Shown here piece by piece: positions 60,601 to 64,000 of a DNA stretch of 64,000 nucleotides (position 1 is the stretch's first letter; each line of letters starts with the position of its first letter). The translations under genes and the position numbers were made by a program. Under the pieces are notes generated by a model that was given only the letters and a program-made list of their open reading frames with translations, searched no databases and was not told where the DNA came from. This DNA comes from Asterias rubens (Eukaryota > Echinodermata > Asteroidea > Forcipulatida > Asteriidae), in assembly GCF_902459465.1 (NCBI RefSeq), contig NC_047082.1, forward strand, positions 7,977,407-8,041,406, in the 5' to 3' direction.

Positions 60601-62802
60601 GTATGAGTGATAACCAAACATTTACAGACCCTTTTAGATATGGAAGAATAAATAAAGAAGGCACTTGGAGGTCTACTTTGAATCTCTTTGAAATTAGTCC
60701 TAAAATAATGAAATGGAAACTGACTTACCCTGGTGGACATCTGGGTTGAGATCCTGAAATACAAGGAGTATCAATCCAATGCTTAGCTGCAAAGAAAACC
60801 ATAAAAATCAGGAGAAAATGGTCAAAGAATCACTTAGGAAATAAATGTTGCGTCTTTGAAATACTTAAATTAAATCTGACTAATATTGTATACTTTCTTC
60901 GTTCAATTGAAATGCATAAGAGAGAAAATGACAAAATAGGGAGACCACCAACATAGGGCTAGTCAGTTTGCAGGCACGCTAAACCCGAGGTATTTGGTTC
61001 ATATCCAGCCCAAGTAATTTTTGAGAAAATATAATTATTTGTTGTAAACTGCTTACCAACCAAAAGGACCTAAGGTATAAATGCACAAAATAGTTAAAGA
61101 ACACGTTGCCTTGGATTGGTTGAGTTGGTCTTTGAAAAGCGTTTGTAACCGTTTGTTATAAAATGTATATGGTTAGAAAGATGCTTGAAAAGGAGAATAC
61201 AATGATCCACACACATTTGCCTCGAAATTGCGTGGTTTTCCTTTTACTTTGCCAACTAACACGGTCGGCCATTTATGTGAGTCAAAGATTTGACTCCCAT
61301 AAATGGCCGACCGTGTTTGTCAACGAGGTAAAAGAAAAACCATGCAATTTCGAGTGATACTTGTGTGGATCATTATATTCTACTTTTAAAATATCTTTCT
61401 ACCCATTCGCATTGTTATAACAAACAGTTACAAAGACCAACTCGACCGATCCAAGTCAACGTGTTCCTTTAATGGCCTAGCAAAGTCTTTCTAAAGTAAA
61501 TTTTTCTTTGTTTAACCAACATTTTCAAAATTGTGGCAATTTCAGTATACCTGGTTTTGGTGTTGTCTGTGGCGTAGTTGGCTTGTTAGGAATGTCTGAA
61601 CCTGATGTCCAAGATGGTTTAGTAGGCTCCGTTGTTTTCTGCGTCTCGGGAGTTGCTTGAGGAATAGAAGCATCATTCCAAATCCCGTACCCAATCCCTA
61701 TTCCTATCCCTAGGATACTTAGTGATATCACAGCAACCTGAAGGAATATTCAAGAATTAAAGAATTATTTTTGTCCATGGAGAGAGAGATTTATTTTTCC
61801 TATTAACTATTGGTAATTACTCTAAATAATTGTTTCCATAAAAAGTTACACGTTAACGAGCAATGGAGAGATGTTAACAGTATAAAAAATTGTGAGAAAC
61901 CGTTGAAACGATTCCCTCGGAAGTGACATAATTTTTGAGAATGAGGTAGTTTCTTACTCAAGTATTAAAATACTTCAGGCCTGAAGCATCTTTTAGGCAT
62001 GAAAGCAAAAATATTTGTACAAGGGTGTTTTTTCTTTCATTATTCTCTTGCAACTTCAATGACCAATTGAGTCAAAATTTTCACGGATTTGTTTTTGTAT
62101 GTTCATGTTGGGATACAGCAATTAAAAACTCTGGTCTTTGACAGTTACCAAAGGTGTCCAGTGCCTTTAACATGACAAAGTTCCATTTGAAAGTAAACTG
62201 CCAGTAAGTATTTGTTTGTCCCACTGACTCTGTCTTTATTGTGCATAACAAAACTGGTCACCATTGTGGTTGCCCAAACCCCTATATATCCTTGACAAAT
62301 ACCATTTTATTTTATTAATAAGAATTATTGAAATACTTACACTCAAGCCAATCACCAGGTACAGCCTAGATGCATTTTTCTGGTAATAAACACACAAACA
62401 AACAAGTCATTATACTTGGATGCATAGGTGAAATGGAAGAGCAAGATTTTAAAAAGTGATTATAATTCTGTGACTCACAAGTACAATGCACTTCCAAAAT
62501 GCATTAAGTATTTATCATAATATTATACTGACACAAAGACCCTCATCAGTTTTTTTTCTTCACAATATAAACACAAATTAGACTCGGGAATGACGTCCAC
62601 CCTCACTCTGAGCATTCTCGACCATCTTCAATCAATAAATGAAGTCTAAATGAAAAACCCTCTATTCCTAATTATGAAATTAGTTCCTGGGACAAGTTGT
62701 GTGACCATATTGCTGTGGCAAATTTTATTAAACTGTGTCAATATAGGAATTTACCTTATTCTGGTCCCCTCCATTTTCATCAATGTGCATACCACTTGGC
62801 AT
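48140..62802 (-). CDS. Ectonucleotide pyrophosphatase/phosphodiesterase (ENPP1/3-type), complete coding region
   Basis: Twenty-five exons join in phase, transcription order: 62802-62755, 62379-62341, 61737-61551, 60786-60729, 59881-59790, 59595-59516, 58992-58873, 57971-57896, 57366-57333, 56809-56744, 55645-55573, 54917-54762, 54509-54422, 54077-54037, 53517-53396, 52923-52860, 52607-52520, 52171-51969, 51633-51573, 51240-51086, 50544-50403, 49798-49718, 49532-49394, 49089-48936, 48301-48140 (842 aa). Type II anchor about residues 19-47, Pro/Thr stalk, phosphodiesterase domain about 111-480, nuclease-like domain to the end. Catalytic set: D123, nucleophile T159 (PTVTFSNH), N180, D279 and H283 (EPDKTGH), D326 and H327 (LADHG), H438 (GAGHGYDN). 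All metal ligands are present, so an active ectoenzyme hydrolysing extracellular nucleotide phosphodiesters is expected. Somatomedin B domains are absent. Which vertebrate member is orthologous cannot be settled here. Confidence 0.9.
49215..49257. repeat. (ATT)n microsatellite
   Basis: About fourteen ATT units in an ENPP intron. The minus frame over it (poly-Ile) is not coding. Confidence 0.95.
50010..50355. repeat. 22 bp minisatellite in an ENPP intron
   Basis: About twelve copies of a unit containing AACACCATCTTAATAAGCAACT. In the right half the units are separated by TTTTGGGCTCAGGGGAGTGT, itself a duplicated piece of an R2-like end (TTATGAAATTGGGCTCAG at ~49990). It lies ~50 bases from the donor of the exon at 50403. 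Confidence 0.92.
51725..51935 (+). mobile_element. S1 SINE, near complete
   Basis: CCTCTAGCTACCGGGCAATC, GTCTAGTTGGTATGACACTG (box A-like), GTGGGTTTGAATCCCACCCG (box B-like), TTTTAACAGAACTCGTGTAT, ATTGGTGTATGGGTAAAACC, tail CTTTATCCCAGATGCGAAC. It lies in an ENPP intron. Confidence 0.8.
52520..60786 (-). CDS. ENPP phosphodiesterase catalytic exons
   Basis: Fourteen exons from AKHWIDTPCISGSQPRCPPG (60729-60786) to FQNVELFSLMC (52520-52607). Each metal or catalytic residue sits in a separate small exon: SLDGF at 59790-59881, PTVTFSNH at 59516-59595, SNAMYDP at 58873-58992, EPDKTGHQYGP at 55573-55645, LADHGM at 54762-54917, GAGHGYDN at 52860-52923. RCPPG just before VDKPPLILVS keeps the join that follows the second somatomedin B domain in vertebrate ENPP1/3, although those domains are missing. 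Confidence 0.9.
53640..53827. mobile_element. R8 element, second copy
   Basis: Opposite orientation to 30287-30471. Right end GGGTCAA followed by TA; left end TTGTCCCC. Shares CACGCTCACCATTTTGGTGG and ATTCTGATGATGACGTCAGG. Confidence 0.75.
54098..54205. repeat. TTATGTAATAAAGTAAT repeat
   Basis: Five or six AT-rich units of 15-17 bp (TTATGTAATAAATAAT and TTATGTAATAAAGTAAT) in an ENPP intron, ~20 bases beyond the acceptor of exon 54037-54077. Confidence 0.8.
55764..56150 (+). mobile_element. R1 element, complete copy
   Basis: Left GCAGTGGACACTATTGGTAA, right ATTACCAATAGTGTCCACTG; the interior matches 47216-47604 closely. The 60-64 aa minus frames inside are by-products. It lies in an ENPP intron. 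Confidence 0.88.
56405..56564. mobile_element. R2 element, short copy
   Basis: Left GGCCAAATAGCATAGAGCTG, right AAGCAGCTCTATGAAATTGGCC. It lies in an ENPP intron, ~180 bases from the exon at 56744. Confidence 0.7.
56985..57035. repeat. (TTCAA)n microsatellite
   Basis: About nine TTCAA pentanucleotides in an ENPP intron. Confidence 0.92.
57570..57800. repeat. Dispersed repeat related to 40299-40790
   Basis: AATAATGATAATAAGAA, TTTGTATAGCGCCATTTCAT, CATGGCGCCCAGC, GGTGAGTTTTTAAGTGG and GATGGTATACTGTTCCACAG. The block order suggests a retroelement fragment in an ENPP intron. Confidence 0.5.
58130..58540 (-). mobile_element. SINE split by an R4 element
   Basis: Left part ATCAACCTCTTCCCTTGCAG / CATTTATACCCCTTGGCAAT, right part GTATCTTGCTCAAGGACACA / AGGATTCGAACCAACATTCC / GCGCTAGACCACTCGGCTGT (tRNA-like head, reverse). 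An intact order of the left blocks is at 19836-19960. Confidence 0.7.
58194..58433. mobile_element. R4 element, copy 2, with ATA target duplication
   Basis: Starts GGGTGCGTTCCTTTAGCTTC and ends with the complementary GAAGCTAAACGAACGCACCC. ATA flanks both sides (58191-58193 and 58434-58436). It lies inside an older SINE, in an ENPP intron. Confidence 0.85.
58700..58850 (-). mobile_element. S1 SINE, reverse
   Basis: TACCCATACACCGATGTGTG, AGCACTGTATACTCAGTACT, CGGGTGGGATTCGAACCCAC and AATTCTAGAGCAGTGTC are the reverse complement of S1. It lies ~20 bases from the exon at 58873. Confidence 0.78.
59256..59441. mobile_element. R2 element
   Basis: Left CTACTTCATAGCGCTGCTTA, right AGCAGCTCTATGAAATTTGGCCC. 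It lies in the ENPP intron before the nucleophile exon. Confidence 0.7.
59948..60045 (-). pseudogene. Decayed partial duplicate of an ENPP catalytic exon
   Basis: A direct duplicate, offset 120 bases, of 59828-59930. The minus strand still reads VDKPP.LILVSL, but an inserted dinucleotide changes the following Asp codon region to a stop (TTA TAG ATG). It lies in the intron between ENPP exons 4 and 5. The acceptor-like ttcag before it is retained. Confidence 0.8.
60930..61030 (+). mobile_element. S3 SINE copy
   Basis: GGGAGACCACCAACATAGGG, GGTTCATATCCAGCCCAAGT (degraded box B). It lies in an ENPP intron. Confidence 0.55.
61094..61471. mobile_element. R6 foldback element, complete
   Basis: The whole 378 bp is an imperfect palindrome: TTAAAGAACACGTTGCCTTG at the left, GTCAACGTGTTCCTTTAA at the right. 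The centre has 29-base arms (61258-61286 and 61289-61317) with one mismatch around a 2-base loop. No coding capacity. A half copy is at 17423-17600. Confidence 0.9.
61551..62802 (-). CDS. ENPP exons 1-3: cytosolic tail, membrane anchor, Pro/Thr stalk
   Basis: Exon 1 (62755-62802) MPSGMHIDENGGDQNK with a good ACCATG start context; exon 2 (62341-62379) KNASRLYLVIGLS; exon 3 (61551-61737) VAVISLSILGIGIGIGYGIW then a Pro/Thr-rich stretch (TTEPTKPSWTSGSDIPNKPT, TPQTTPKPG). A short charged N terminus followed by one hydrophobic span predicts a type II protein. The stalk is likely O-glycosylated. Confidence 0.8.
61803..62170 (+). mobile_element. R1 element, diverged
   Basis: ACTATTGGTAATTACTCTAA at the left and CAGTTACCAAAGGTGTCCAG at the right, with the usual R1 interior. 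The left terminus is truncated. It lies in an ENPP intron. Confidence 0.7.
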
Positions 62803-62983
62803 GGTAGAAGTCAACCAACCTGATGATTAAATCCAATAGGCATACTTTTTAATAAATAAAAAAAACAATAAAACAATAATTTCCCTTTAGGCCAGACCTT
62901 CCACTCCCTACCACACTTTCATTTATCAAATAATAAACCACACTTGTCAATAGTAATACAAACCACTGGAGGGCCACATACCG

Positions 62984-63175
62984 TGGCCCAATTTCATAAA
63001 ACTGTTAAGCAGAAAATACTGCTTGACAAATTTCTTTGCTAAGCAAAAATTGAGTGGGGCACCAGTCACAACAATATAAACCTAATAAAATGTTGGCATG
63101 GTAACCTGTTTCTGTTAAGCAATACTCTTCTGTGCTTAGCAAGTATTTGTGCTTACAGCCTTTATGAAATTGGGC
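62984..63175. mobile_element. R2 element upstream of ENPP
   Basis: Left GTGGCCCAATTTCATAAAAC, right CAGCCTTTATGAAATTGGGC; interior as in 45771-45945. It lies between the possible ENPP 5' non-coding exon and the ATG exon. Confidence 0.75.
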
Positions 63176-63328
63176 ATAGTAGTGGCTAGGACCATGGCAT
63201 ACCGTGCACTTACTGGTTGCCACCCACCAATGGTACTCTGTTCAGTCATACACCAATCTAAACTATCAATAAATGATAACGTATGTTAATAACACTAAGC
63301 AACTTGTTATAAAGTATCTACAACTTAC

Positions 63329-63379
63329 CCTACACTTAAGTCTACAAGATGTGTTTGACCTGTATTAGTCGGCAATGAC
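63329..63379 (-). other. Possible ENPP 5' non-coding exon
   Basis: A 51-base stretch bounded on the minus strand by a pyrimidine-rich acceptor (tttctcgttgcag) and a strong donor (ggtaagttg). It has no long frame. It could splice to an acceptor at 62820 just before the ATG exon. Confidence 0.35.
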
Positions 63380-64000
63380 CTGCAACGAGAAACTTTAAAA
63401 AGTGAGGAGGCAATTTTGTTATTTTCAAATTCAATAACGTTATCGGAAATACCCAAGAATGATTAAGCTTAAACTGTACTACACTTTATTAAAAACAACT
63501 GCATAAACACACCTATGACCTCACTTATGATAAAAAAAACCCGGCTAAACCAACATTCGAGATCAGCTGGATAATCGTACAAGTCAATAAACCGTTTTTT
63601 TTTATGTGTTTCGATATTGATATTAAAGTACCTTTGGGAGGGCTTTACGATAAGTAAATATAAGCATTGATAAGACATAGGGGCAAACCACCCATAGAAG
63701 GCCACTTCATTTATATAAATGAATTGTTTACAAAACTTGAACATACTTTTTTTAAAAGTCTTTTTGGTCAAGTGATGATAGTTTTTTACGTGTCACCGTT
63801 GTTTGATATCAATGTACATCAAGACTCTCAAAGTTTAATAATAATAAAAAAATAACTAGTTCTTATATAGAGCATTTTACAATAACCGTATCAATGCGCT
63901 TTACCTTTGTTATTGCCTCAAAAATTTGGGAGTTAATTTATTTAAAATTTTCCCCACACTTAAGCATTTAACCTTTTTTTAAGATTAAAATTCAGCATTT
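63380..64000. other. Right end of window, no gene recognised
   Basis: AT-rich sequence upstream of ENPP. Frames at 63469-63771 and 63667-63855 have no homology or splice support. Near 63856-63905, AGTTCTTATATAGAGCATTT and CAATGCGCTTTACC resemble the end of a SINE tail. Confidence 0.5.

Noticed and set aside
63469..63771. 100 aa minus-strand frame at the right edge
   Set aside because: No homology or splice sites; AT-rich chance frame.

Overview
The window is animal genomic DNA: split genes with GT-AG introns, low gene density, AT-rich sequence, and many tRNA-derived SINEs and short inverted-repeat (MITE-like) elements. Gene content (peroxidasin, CCDC178, ASXL, a type II ENPP) points to a deuterostome. 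The style of the dispersed repeats suggests an echinoderm, perhaps a sea star, but this is inference because no marker gene is present.

Layout. (1) 1-7859, plus strand: the last four coding exons of a peroxidasin-like haem peroxidase; the gene starts upstream of the window. (2) 7860-15537: gene-free spacer with MITEs, SINE fragments and a 2.2 kb satellite (about 11645-13935) whose ~46 bp unit carries a perfect palindrome. (3) 15538-31267, minus strand: an 18-coding-exon coiled-coil gene, best matched to CCDC178 (1012 aa by my exon join), with a likely 5' non-coding exon ending at 32809. (4) 33347-43983, plus strand: a complete ASXL gene (additional sex combs-like; 11 coding exons, 1178 aa) with N-terminal HARE-HTH, DEUBAD and C-terminal PHD finger. 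(5) 43984-48139: ASXL 3' region and repeats. (6) 48140-62802, minus strand: a complete ectonucleotide pyrophosphatase/phosphodiesterase (25 coding exons, 842 aa), type II membrane-anchored, without somatomedin B domains.

Genes working together. CCDC178 and ASXL are head to head, with start regions only a few hundred bases apart. As I recall the human map, CCDC178 and ASXL3 lie in the same divergent order on 18q12, so this looks like conserved deuterostome microsynteny, possibly around a shared promoter. Peroxidasin and ENPP act outside the cell (basement membrane; extracellular nucleotides). ASXL acts in the nucleus with BAP1 on H2AK119ub. I see no pathway link between them.

The most unusual material is in the repeats: the palindromic satellite, several MITE families with nested insertions, a MITE that entered a TA within a splice donor of CCDC178, a 34 bp tandem repeat that copies another CCDC178 splice donor, and a decayed duplicate of the ENPP exon carrying a metal-binding Asp. 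All exon joins were made by hand from splice signals and reading phase.
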